Source: Bryobacterales bacterium (GTDB lineage Bacteria; Acidobacteriota; Terriglobia; Bryobacterales; Bryobacteraceae). From it: a stretch of DNA of 64,000 nucleotides. Below are positions 27,788-35,902 of this stretch, piece by piece (positions within the stretch are counted from its first letter, which is position 1; every line of letters starts with the position of its first letter). A program made the translations under genes and the position numbers. A model generated the notes under the pieces. It did not search any database and had not been told where the DNA came from. It saw only the letters and a program-made list of their open reading frames with translations. The stretch is taken from positions 1 to 64,000 of the forward strand of contig JADLCT010000039.1 of assembly GCA_020847045.1 (NCBI GenBank), given 5' to 3'.

Positions 27788-30700
27788 CTAGAAATTGATC
27801 TTCAGTCCAACCTGAATGATGCGCGCCGAGCCCGCCGAGGTAATGACACCGAAACCAGGACTTCCCAACGCCGTTCCGGGCAACCCGAAATTCGTGTTGT
27901 TGAAGGCGTTGAACGCCTCGGCGCGCAGTTGCGCCCGCACCCTCTCGGTGAGGGAGATGTTCTTGAGCAGGGACAGGTCGAAGTTGACGTTCGCGGGTCC
28001 ACGGACGTCCGGCAGAGTGCGAGAGACGTTGCCGAACGCGTACGGCGCGGGCTGCGTGAAAGCGGACGTGTCGAAGAAGCGGTCCAGGCGGTCCGTCACG
28101 GAACCGGACAGCTTCGCGCTGACGCCCGTGCTATCGGGCCGCGAGCCGCCTCCATAAGAGTTGGTGTTGTTCGCCTGCGTGTTAAGCGTAAGCGGGATAC
28201 CGCTCTGCAGTGCGGCGAGTCCGTTGATCTGCCAGCCGCCCAAAATGTGGCCGGCCACGGCCGGCAGATTCGCGCCCAAGGCTTTGCCCTTGCCGAAGGG
28301 CAACTCATAGCCTGCCGCGATGGTGAAGCGCTGTGGGCCCTGTTGCGAATTGAGACTGCGCTCGGACCGCCGGTCGTTGTTGTTCTGGAACGTGGGCACG
28401 TCACCGATCCAGGCAATGCGGCTGCCGGGGGCGCCGTCGTCAATCATCTTATTGAACGTGTAACTGATGAGGAAGTTCAAGCCATGTGAGAAGCGCTTGT
28501 CGGCGCGAATCTCGACCGCATGATAGCTGGAACTCCCGGCAGTGGAGCCGATCGTATTCACGCCCGTGAATTGCGGATAAGGACGAAGCAGTTGGCCCGC
28601 GGTCGTGGTTGCCCCTCCCAGCGCCTGGGCCGCCGGGATGATTCCCCGGAAGGGGTTGGGAATCACGCGCTGCAATTCGCCTTTCAAGCCGAGAAACTGG
28701 TCGGGTAACTGGTTGTACTGCAGGTTTTGCCAGAGGTGCGTGCCCTTGCTGCCCGCATAGGCAACCTCCAAACCGATGTCACCCGGCAATTGGCGCTGGA
28801 CGCTGAAGTTGAAGTGCTGCATGTACAGACCCTTCTGATCGCGGTCGGGAGCGCCGATGGCGCCGCCGATGTTCGTCAAAAGACCAAGGCTCGAGCCGGT
28901 GGGACTCACAAAGCCGTTGGGGAAGGGGTCGGAATAATAGGATCTGATATTGACGCCATCGGGACTGGCGACGTGCGGCGTGGTGGAGGAAAAGCCGATT
29001 TGTCCGAACTGGCCGAAGTCCCAGCCGGTTCTCGGCGCGAAGAAGATGCCATAGCCGCCCCTGATGACGGTGAGCGAGTTGATCTGATAGGCGAAGCCAA
29101 ATCGCGGGGACACGTTGTGATTCACCGCGGCCTGTTCGCGAGGCACGCCGTTGACGTTCACGAAGCCCAGGCCGCCGCGCAGCGGGCCCAAGCCGGCAAC
29201 CTGGAGCGGGACCGGACTGTCGTAGTCCAGGACATTCAGCCGGTTGTAGCGGTCGGTGCGCAGATTCTCCACCTCGAAGCGGAGTCCCAGGTTCAGGGTG
29301 AGCTTGGAGGTGACCTTGTAGTCGTCCTGCACGAACGCGGCGTAGTAGTAGGTTTGCGGGTCCTGTGTCGTGTTCGACTGTGCGTTGCCAGCGCCCGCCA
29401 GGCCGAGCAGAAAACTGGCCACGGCATGGCCCGCCGTGGGGCTGGCCTGCAATGGATTCGGTCCCTGCGTGAGGCCAGGGCTGAACGTGAAGTTCGGCAG
29501 AGTGGGCCGGAACCCCCCCGAACGGAAGAGACGGTACTCAAAACCCGCCTTGAACACATGGTTGCCTCGCGTGTGCGTGACGTCGCTCTGCGCCGTGTAG
29601 GCGTTCGAGATGTTGTTGATGATGGTGGAATTCACCGGGCCGATGCTGCTGGTGCCGAAGCCTATGTTGGCGACGCTATACCCGTTGACGGTAATCGACG
29701 GGAATACGGCCGCGGGCTGGGCCTCGCGGAAGGAGCGCGAGAAACCCAGTTGCGTGGAGTCGAAGTTGGTGTCGAAAGGGTTGTTGTAGTCGCGCAGACG
29801 TGTCCAGCCCACGCGGAACGTGGCAAACGTGGTCGGCGAGAACGAATGCGTATCGTTGATGGCTAGATTGCGCTGCGTGAACAGTTGCGGTCCGGAAGAT
29901 GGATTAGCGGCGGGACTCTCATACAGGACGGGGGGCGTGACGAGCGACTCGTTCCAGGAGAAGCGGCCGAAGATACGGTTTTCATTGGAGAAGGAGTGGT
30001 CCACGCGTGCGTTCAACTGGTTCACGGAGTATTTCTCGGGTTTGTTGGCGATGAAGTTGTTGATTCCGGTCACCGGGTCGCCGGCGATGTTGGGCGCCGC
30101 CCAATGCGGCAGTATCTTGTTGCTCACGGCGTTAAAGCGGCTTGCGGGAATGCGGTTTCCAGGGAACAGGTCGCGCTGGAAGCCGCTGCCCGCGGCATGA
30201 GCGGTGAGCGGATCGTAGACGTCGATCTGCCGGTTGTTCTGCGCGCGGGTTTGGCTAAAGTCGCCTGCCCGCTGCTCGGCCGTGGGCACCGAGAACAGGA
30301 AAGTCCTGCCGGTGGTGCGCCGCATCCCCTCGTAGTTGAAAAAGTAGAATGTCTTGTCCTTGCGCACCGGACCGCCCACGCTGGCGCCGAATTGATTGAA
30401 CCGGAAGGCCGGCTTTTCTTGGGCGGTGCGGTTGTTGAGCCAGGAATTGGAGTCGAGAGCGTCGTTGCGAAGGAAGTCGTACACGGTCCCGTGGAGCGTG
30501 TTGGTCCCGCTTTTCATTACCACGTTGACGACCCCGCCCGCCGTACGCCCGAACTCGGCCGACATGTTATTGGTCTTGACCTCGAACTCCTGGACCGCGT
30601 CGATCGACGGGATCACGGTGAACTGGTTGTACTGGGGCGATGTCCCGGGGATGCCGTCCAGCAGCACCTCATTAGCCATGGATGGACCGCCGTTGATGGA

Positions 30701-31234
30701 AAGGTTCGAAAGCGGGATGTTGTTGCCGGGAAGGTTTGTACGCCTGTAGGCTTGCGTGCCCGGCGCGAGGAAGATCAGGTCGAACGGGTTGCGTCCGTTG
30801 AGCGGCAACTCCACGATCTTGCGGTTGTCCACAACCGACCGTAGCGAGGACTCTCCCGTCTGCAACAGGGGCACGTCGGCCGTCACCGATACCGATTCAC
30901 TGAGAGACCCTAAGGTGAGCGTGAAGTCGAGCCTTACGAGGGCATTCACGCTCAGTGTGATGCCCGCCCTCTCCGCCGTTCGAAAACCATCATGCCGGAC
31001 CGTGAGCGCGTACACGCCGGGTTCCAGCAGCGGAACCGTGTAGTTGCCGGTTTCGTTCGTCTTGGTTTGGCGGCTGATCCCGGTAGCGGAATTCACGGCT
31101 GTGACAGCGGCGCTCAGAACGGGAGCCCCAGAAGGGTCGGTCACGAGTCCGGTGATCTGGCCGGCGGTGGTTTGCGCGGCGAGGGGCAGCGCGGCGAATA
31201 GTCCGGCGATGAGGATGAGGGTGCGGACGGCCAT
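27788..31234 (-). CDS. Oar-like TonB-dependent outer-membrane receptor of the GH127 operon
   Basis: 1148 aa. Start 31234 is fixed by AAAGGAG eight bases before the ATG; the TTG at 31252 is part of that leader. Signal AVRTLILIAGLFAALPLAAQ; carboxypeptidase-regulatory-like beta-sandwich at about 25-105 (GQITGLVTDPSGAPVLSAAV, GNYTVPLLEPGVYALTVRHDGF); plug region with LPLNGRNPFDLIFLAPGTQ and QEFEVKTNNMSAEFGRTAGGVVNVV; then a long beta-barrel with FFFNYEGMRR and the C-terminal ...LKINF ending in Phe, as outer-membrane barrels do. First gene of the operon; expected to take up the glycan trimmed by the three GH127 enzymes. Divergent from the FadR-type regulator. Confidence 0.93.
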   Translation of the reverse strand: MAVRTLILIAGLFAALPLAAQTTAGQITGLVTDPSGAPVLSAAVTAVNSATGISRQTKTNETGNYTVPLLEPGVYALTVRHDGFRTAERAGITLSVNALVRLDFTLTLGSLSESVSVTADVPLLQTGESSLRSVVDNRKIVELPLNGRNPFDLIFLAPGTQAYRRTNLPGNNIPLSNLSINGGPSMANEVLLDGIPGTSPQYNQFTVIPSIDAVQEFEVKTNNMSAEFGRTAGGVVNVVMKSGTNTLHGTVYDFLRNDALDSNSWLNNRTAQEKPAFRFNQFGASVGGPVRKDKTFYFFNYEGMRRTTGRTFLFSVPTAEQRAGDFSQTRAQNNRQIDVYDPLTAHAAGSGFQRDLFPGNRIPASRFNAVSNKILPHWAAPNIAGDPVTGINNFIANKPEKYSVNQLNARVDHSFSNENRIFGRFSWNESLVTPPVLYESPAANPSSGPQLFTQRNLAINDTHSFSPTTFATFRVGWTRLRDYNNPFDTNFDSTQLGFSRSFREAQPAAVFPSITVNGYSVANIGFGTSSIGPVNSTIINNISNAYTAQSDVTHTRGNHVFKAGFEYRLFRSGGFRPTLPNFTFSPGLTQGPNPLQASPTAGHAVASFLLGLAGAGNAQSNTTQDPQTYYYAAFVQDDYKVTSKLTLNLGLRFEVENLRTDRYNRLNVLDYDSPVPLQVAGLGPLRGGLGFVNVNGVPREQAAVNHNVSPRFGFAYQINSLTVIRGGYGIFFAPRTGWDFGQFGQIGFSSTTPHVASPDGVNIRSYYSDPFPNGFVSPTGSSLGLLTNIGGAIGAPDRDQKGLYMQHFNFSVQRQLPGDIGLEVAYAGSKGTHLWQNLQYNQLPDQFLGLKGELQRVIPNPFRGIIPAAQALGGATTTAGQLLRPYPQFTGVNTIGSTAGSSSYHAVEIRADKRFSHGLNFLISYTFNKMIDDGAPGSRIAWIGDVPTFQNNNDRRSERSLNSQQGPQRFTIAAGYELPFGKGKALGANLPAVAGHILGGWQINGLAALQSGIPLTLNTQANNTNSYGGGSRPDSTGVSAKLSGSVTDRLDRFFDTSAFTQPAPYAFGNVSRTLPDVRGPANVNFDLSLLKNISLTERVRAQLRAEAFNAFNNTNFGLPGTALGSPGFGVITSAGSARIIQVGLKINF

Positions 31235-31252
31235 AGGGCGGGCTCCTTTCAA

Positions 31253-31265
31253 TTGGTAGATCCAA
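31253..31265. promoter_or_regulatory. putative operator overlapping the receptor start site
   Basis: TTGGTAGATCCAA: inverted repeat TTGG/CCAA with a 5-base centre, matching 10 of 13 bases of the second site at 31350. It covers the end of the -10 box and the expected transcription start, a position for repression by the divergent GntR protein. Confidence 0.4.
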
Positions 31266-31292
31266 TATAATTACATGTGACCGGTCCGTCAA
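31264..31292 (-). promoter_or_regulatory. sigma-70-type promoter of the GH127 operon
   Basis: On the minus strand TTGACG (31292-31287), exactly 17-bp spacer, TATATT (31269-31264). About 30 bp before the receptor ATG, so a very short leader. It should drive the receptor, the three GH127 genes and both enolase-family genes, which are separated by at most 29 bp. Confidence 0.6.
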
Positions 31293-31349
31293 TCCAAAAA
31301 TACGATTATACTGGCACATTTAACACAATCTGGACTTGCAGTCACGATA

Positions 31350-31362
31350 TTGGTATCACCAA
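31350..31362. promoter_or_regulatory. putative FadR/GntR operator
   Basis: TTGGTATCACCAA: perfect 5-bp arms TTGGT/ACCAA around a 3-base centre, in the region between the receptor and the regulator. TGGTnnnACCA-like sites are usual for FadR-subfamily GntR proteins. Its resemblance to the site at 31253 suggests one regulator binds both. Confidence 0.5.
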
Positions 31363-31488
31363 AATATCTTCTATATCGACGAAGAGGCACACCAGGCCCC
31401 AGGCGTGGGACGAATGGCGGCTGGAGCTTGGCGCAATGTCCGGGTGAGGACCCGGCGCGCCGCTAGACGATAAGATTGATTCCTCGAT

Positions 31489-32277
31489 ATGTCATCCCCT
31501 TCCCTTCCATCGGCCAGTAAGGACGGCGTCACGAATCAGTTGATTGCCCGGCTGAAGTCGTTGATCTCAGCGGGAGTGCTTGCGCCGGGCGCCAGGCTGC
31601 CTCCGGAGCGCGAGTTGGCGCCCGCGTTCGGAGTGAGCCGTTCTTCGTTGCGCCATGCATTGAAGGCCATGGAAATCATGGGTGTGCTGACGCAGCGGGT
31701 AGGGGATGGAACCTACCTGGCGGCCGATGCGGGCGCGATCTTGCAGGAGCCGTTCGAGTTGTTGATGTTGATCGACGGCATTACGCTCGACGACCTGCTT
31801 GAAACGCGATTGATCGTCGAACCCGAACTGGCCGCCAGGGCGGCCGAGCGAGCCACGCTGGAAGATCTGAACAAGATGAGCCAGACGCTCGAAGGATTCC
31901 GCCGGGGCACGCCGGACACGGCACTGGTTGAAGCCGACCTTGCGTTCCACCGCGCCATCTTTGATGCCGCACGGAACCCGATCTGCACGCGGATTTTTTC
32001 TCTGATTCACCGCGCCATGGCCAGCAGCATCCTGCTGACCTCAAAAATGGTGGATTGGGATCATACGATCGAGTTTCACCGTCCCATCTACACAGCCATA
32101 GAGAAGCGCCGCCCGGTGGATGCGCGGGTGGCCATGATCGCTCACCTTTCCGACGCCAAATCCCTGTTGGGCCGCATCGAGGATAGGGCCAAACGGGTAG
32201 ACGCCAATCTGCTGGCCGGGCCCGGCAGCCTGCCGTCGCCTAAGCGCCGGGGCGCGGTTCCTCGGAAACTGGCTTGA
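31489..32277 (+). CDS. FadR-subfamily GntR transcriptional regulator
   Basis: 262 aa. N-terminal winged helix-turn-helix (LKSLISAGVLAPGARLPPER then ELAPAFGVSRSSLRHALKAM, TQRVGDGTYL) at about 10-85, followed by the helical FCD ligand domain with its metal-binding residues (EADLAFHRAIFDAA, EFHRPIYTAIEKR, MIAHLSDAK). FCD regulators usually sense small carboxylates such as sugar acids, which fits an enolase-family dehydratase in the divergent operon. Two similar palindromes lie in the 250-bp divergent region. Most likely a repressor of the GH127 operon, released by a sugar acid. The start has no strong ribosome site, but ATG 31489 gives a normal length. Confidence 0.9.
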   Translation: MSSPSLPSASKDGVTNQLIARLKSLISAGVLAPGARLPPERELAPAFGVSRSSLRHALKAMEIMGVLTQRVGDGTYLAADAGAILQEPFELLMLIDGITLDDLLETRLIVEPELAARAAERATLEDLNKMSQTLEGFRRGTPDTALVEADLAFHRAIFDAARNPICTRIFSLIHRAMASSILLTSKMVDWDHTIEFHRPIYTAIEKRRPVDARVAMIAHLSDAKSLLGRIEDRAKRVDANLLAGPGSLPSPKRRGAVPRKLA

Positions 32278-32430
32278 TTCTGGATTCCTCACGCCGCCAT
32301 GCAGGTGGGAGTTTGTGGTTCCAGCCGGGGGGACATGCGGCGTCTGCAGCCAGCGCACGCTCCGCGCCCTGGGCGCGCCGCGGTCCACTCTGTTATCGTA
32401 AATGGTTTCTTGCACCGCACAAGGAAGCCC

Positions 32431-34518
32431 ATGAAACGCTCCGTCCTTCTCCTGGCCGCCGCCGTTCTACTCCCGGCTCAAGACGTCCGCGATCTGCAAT
32501 TTCTTACGAATCACACCGACTACGGCGGCATCCGCAATCAACTCGGCGACTTTGAGCGCCGGCGAGCCTTTGCGCTGCTGGACACCAGGGAAGCCCTCGT
32601 GACCCGCTGGACGGCCGTCGAAGCAAGAAGCCGGCGCGCCTATCTGCGCGAGAAGATGATCCGCGCCCTTGGCGGATTCCCGGAGCGCACGCCGCTCAAC
32701 GCCCGCACCACCGGAGTGATCGATCACGCCGAGTACCGCATCGAAAAGATTATCTTCGAAAGCCAGCCCAAGTTCTACGTCACGGCGAATCTCTATATTC
32801 CGAAGCGCGGCCGCGGCCCGTACCCCGCCATACTGTTCCCACTTGGCCACGAGGAGGGCGCCAAGGCGCATGGAACCTGGCAGCAGCTCCTGGTGACCTT
32901 TGCCCGCAAAGGATACGTCTGCCTCGCCTGGGACACGCTGGGCCAGGGGGAACGCGTTCAAATTTACGATGAGGATTTCGAGACATCCAAGGTCGTGCGG
33001 TCCACCACCGAGCACACGATGCTCGGCGCACAAACTCTGCTCACTGGCGAATCGCTGGCCCGCTACACGGTTTGGGATGGCATCCGCGCGCTGGACTATC
33101 TGGTTTCGCGTCCGGAAGTGGATCCCAAGAAGATCGGCTGCACAGGCAACTCCGGCGGTGGGACGCACACGGCGTACCTCTCCGCGCTGGACGACCGCAT
33201 CCAAGTGGCCGCCCCTTCCTGCTACATCACGTCGTGGCGCCGCTTGCTGAAAACGATCGGACCGCAGGACGCCGAGCAATGCATTCCACCATCAATCGCC
33301 GATGGGCTGGACCACGCCGATTTCATCCATGCCTTCGCTCCCAAGCCATATTTGATTCTCTCCGCGGTCCGCGACTTCTTCTCCATCACAGGCGCCCGCG
33401 AGACGTTTGCAGAGGCGCAGCGCGTGTATGGCCTGCTGGGCGAGCCCGGCAAAATAGCGATGACCGAAGCCGACGATGGACATGGCTACAGCAAGCCGCG
33501 CCGTTTGGCGGCCTACCGTTGGTTCGACCGCTGGCTGAAGGGAGTGGACGAAGAGACCATCGAGGAGCCGGTAAACCCACGTCTCGAAGAGGACCTGCGC
33601 GCGACCAATACCGGCCAGGTGCAGACCTCGTTGGGTGGCGAAACCGTCTTTTCGTTGAACCGGGCGCGGGCGCGGGGTTTCCAACATGCGGCGCCCACGG
33701 TGGAACTGGTGCGGCGTTTGACCGGCTATGAGCGGATCGGGGACGCTCCCCTCATCAAGCCATTTGGCATCCTCTCGCGCAATGGATACCGCATTGAAAA
33801 ACTCATCTATCAATCCGAGCCCGGCATCGAGATTCCGGCGCTTCTTTTTCTCCCGGAGGGCGGCGCGGCGAAACGCGCGGCCGTCATCTACGCCCATGGG
33901 CGGGGCAAATCCTACGATCTCGCCGGCATCGAGTCGCTCGTCCGCCAGGACTTAATCGTCTTGTCCATTGATGCCCGGGGCCTGGGCGAGCTCCGCAGTG
34001 TCAGCAATGACAATGGCTCCGACTGGCCGCGCTATTTCGGTGATTTCGCAAATTCGATGACAGGATTTCTCGCCGGCTCCACGCTCACCGGTGAGCGGGC
34101 ACGGGACATTTCGCGAGCCGTGGATCTCCTATCCGCTCGCCCGGAGGTCGATTCCAGACGTATCTACGGAGCGGCGCGTGAGAGCGCGGGCGTTGCCATG
34201 CTGCACGCCGCCGCGATGGATGCGAGGTTACAGCGCGTAGCACTGGAACAAACTTTGGAGAGTTACCGGTCCGTTGCCGAACACCGCCTGCATCGTGGCA
34301 TCTTCGAAGATATTGTGCCAGGGGCGCTGCGCCACTACGACCTGCCCGGCCTGGCTCGAATGATGGGCTCCCGACCGCTGGTTGTCGTCGACGCGACGGA
34401 CCCGATGGGGATGCCCGCTCCGCTCGCCCGCGTCGCGGCCGCGTACCCAATGGCGACTGTTTTGCGGCGGCAAAGCGGCGACACCGCCGCCACGCTCTAC
34501 GGCTTGGGTGCACAGTAG
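32431..34518 (+). CDS. secreted two-domain alpha/beta-hydrolase (acyl/acetyl esterase)
   Basis: 695 aa; ATG 32431 has AAGGAAG upstream and a Sec signal (KRSVLLLAAAVLLPAQ). Domain one (about 90-400) is an acetylxylan-esterase/dienelactone-hydrolase-like fold: nucleophile in GCTGNSGGGTHT, late His in DGHGYSKPRR. Domain two (about 440-695) repeats the fold (IPALLFLPEGGAAKRAAVIY, LIVLSIDARGLGELR) but its nucleophile region reads GAARESAGVAML and no matching late Asp/His is seen, so it looks inactive. Lies 150 bp after the regulator on the same strand. Probably removes acetyl or methyl esters from the glycan used by the neighbouring operon. Confidence 0.8.
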   Translation: MKRSVLLLAAAVLLPAQDVRDLQFLTNHTDYGGIRNQLGDFERRRAFALLDTREALVTRWTAVEARSRRAYLREKMIRALGGFPERTPLNARTTGVIDHAEYRIEKIIFESQPKFYVTANLYIPKRGRGPYPAILFPLGHEEGAKAHGTWQQLLVTFARKGYVCLAWDTLGQGERVQIYDEDFETSKVVRSTTEHTMLGAQTLLTGESLARYTVWDGIRALDYLVSRPEVDPKKIGCTGNSGGGTHTAYLSALDDRIQVAAPSCYITSWRRLLKTIGPQDAEQCIPPSIADGLDHADFIHAFAPKPYLILSAVRDFFSITGARETFAEAQRVYGLLGEPGKIAMTEADDGHGYSKPRRLAAYRWFDRWLKGVDEETIEEPVNPRLEEDLRATNTGQVQTSLGGETVFSLNRARARGFQHAAPTVELVRRLTGYERIGDAPLIKPFGILSRNGYRIEKLIYQSEPGIEIPALLFLPEGGAAKRAAVIYAHGRGKSYDLAGIESLVRQDLIVLSIDARGLGELRSVSNDNGSDWPRYFGDFANSMTGFLAGSTLTGERARDISRAVDLLSARPEVDSRRIYGAARESAGVAMLHAAAMDARLQRVALEQTLESYRSVAEHRLHRGIFEDIVPGALRHYDLPGLARMMGSRPLVVVDATDPMGMPAPLARVAAAYPMATVLRRQSGDTAATLYGLGAQ

Positions 34519-34524
34519 CGGCGC

Positions 34525-35748
34525 TTAACCGGCCGCCATGCGCGTGGACCCTCCCGCGGAAAATAGCGCCGCGAAGGGAAGCGCCACGGCAGCCGACATC
34601 GTCGCCTCGCCCGCAAGCGAGGACGGGCGCAACACAAGCCGGCGGAAGTTGGGAAACTGCTCGCCCGCGGGGAACTGCTCGCGAATGCCCGCCGCCACCA
34701 GTGGCCACGCTTCGGTGATGGCGCCGTCGATGATCACCATGTCCACGTCGAGGAGCCACACCGCGTTGGCTATTCCCAACCCCAGGAAACGCGCCGTCTC
34801 CACGATGGTCTCCCGGGCCGTTTCGTCGCCTGACATCGCCGCATGGCAAATCCGCTTCACCTGCGCCGCGCTGTCTCCTGAATTGGCTCTGAGCCTCTGG
34901 CCGGCCATACGGGTGTAGCGTTCGCACATGGCCCGGTTCGAAGCCAATTGTTCCAGGCATCCGGGATTGTCGTGATGCTCCGCCGCCGTTCCGTCCCGCA
35001 CCAGCATCTGCCCGATCTCACCAGCCGACATGTGGGATCCGCGATAGATGTGACCGTCCAGCACCAGTCCCAGTCCAAGGCCCTCACCCACCTTTACGAA
35101 GAGGAAGGAATGGCTCGCGGCCGCTTCCATCCCGTCGTGCTCCGACTCCGCCAGAGCCGCCGCCCGCACATCGTTTTCCACGAAGACCGGCACGCCCAGT
35201 TTCTTTTCCAACAGCGCCTTTACGCGAACCCGCACCCATCCCGGCTCAGCGCCGAGTTCGACCACGCCCGCTTCCGAATCCACCAGTCCGCGCACTGTGA
35301 TTCCGACGCCCTCCACGCTCCCCGGCCGGAACCTCTGCCTCGCCTCCTTGAACTGCTTGGCGATCAGATCGAGCGACGCCGCGGGCGTCTCCGGCGTACG
35401 GAATGTCTTGGTGTCAAGGATCCTGCCGGACATCGTGCCCACGGCGATACGGGTCTCCCAACTCCGTATCTCGGCGCCGAGCGACAGGAAGCGGTTCTGG
35501 TCCAGACGCAGGCGGATCGCTGGCCGGCCGCCGGTCGAGTTTTCCGCCCCCTCCTCCACAAGAAGTCCACGTTCAAGCAGGTCGGCGGCGATACGGGAAA
35601 TAGTGCCTTCGGAGAGTCCGGTGCGCCGCGAAATCTCAGCCCGGGAAAGCCGGTGGCGCTGGCGTAGCAGTTGCAGCACGGCAGCGCTGTTGGCGTTGCG
35701 AACCTGTCCGGGGCGTAGAACTGATTTCCGTGCGCGTGGGCTGTACAT
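34525..35748 (-). CDS. ROK-family transcriptional regulator (NagC/XylR-like)
   Basis: 407 aa. N-terminal winged helix (LRQRHRLSRAEISRRTGLSEG, LLVEEGAENSTGGRP) then the ROK sugar-kinase fold: VFVENDVRAAALAE, the ROK signature VGEGLGLGLVLDGHIYRGSHM, SAGEIGQML and VDMVIIDGAITEAWP. The usual zinc motif GHxxxxxxxxxCxCGxxGCxE is reduced here to GQ...EHHDNPGCLE: the His and two of three Cys are gone. Known ROK regulators respond to sugars such as GlcNAc or xylose. It diverges from the receptor-GH20 operon and has an 18-bp palindrome 8 bp from its own start, suggesting autoregulation and control of that operon. Confidence 0.9.
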   Translation of the reverse strand: MYSPRARKSVLRPGQVRNANSAAVLQLLRQRHRLSRAEISRRTGLSEGTISRIAADLLERGLLVEEGAENSTGGRPAIRLRLDQNRFLSLGAEIRSWETRIAVGTMSGRILDTKTFRTPETPAASLDLIAKQFKEARQRFRPGSVEGVGITVRGLVDSEAGVVELGAEPGWVRVRVKALLEKKLGVPVFVENDVRAAALAESEHDGMEAAASHSFLFVKVGEGLGLGLVLDGHIYRGSHMSAGEIGQMLVRDGTAAEHHDNPGCLEQLASNRAMCERYTRMAGQRLRANSGDSAAQVKRICHAAMSGDETARETIVETARFLGLGIANAVWLLDVDMVIIDGAITEAWPLVAAGIREQFPAGEQFPNFRRLVLRPSSLAGEATMSAAVALPFAALFSAGGSTRMAAG

Positions 35749-35756
35749 GTCCGCCT

Positions 35757-35774
35757 TTTACTTCCAGAAGTAAA
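35757..35774. promoter_or_regulatory. 18-bp perfect palindrome, likely ROK operator
   Basis: TTTACTTCCAGAAGTAAA: arms of 8 bp (TTTACTTC/GAAGTAAA) with a 2-bp centre. It sits immediately upstream of the ROK gene start, where it would overlap its ribosome site or promoter, and 50 bp upstream of the -35 of the divergent receptor. Confidence 0.65.
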
Positions 35775-35824
35775 GTAAGTCTACCGTTCCATCCCCAACC
35801 CGTCAAATTTGATCCACCCGCCAA

Positions 35825-35853
35825 TTGACATTCTCTTTGCAATTCGCTACTCT
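35825..35853 (+). promoter_or_regulatory. promoter of the receptor-GH20 operon
   Basis: Consensus -35 TTGACA (35825-35830), 17-bp spacer, -10 TACTCT (35848-35853, four of six). Leader of about 40 nt to ATG 35903. Confidence 0.55.
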
Positions 35854-35902
35854 GCGTAACCAACGCTTACTTGCATTCAACAAGAAAGGGGTTCAGGTGG
35901 TT

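Noticed and set aside
31235-31252. TTG start for the GH127-operon receptor
   Set aside because: The six extra codons contain the AAAGGAG ribosome site of the ATG at 31234.
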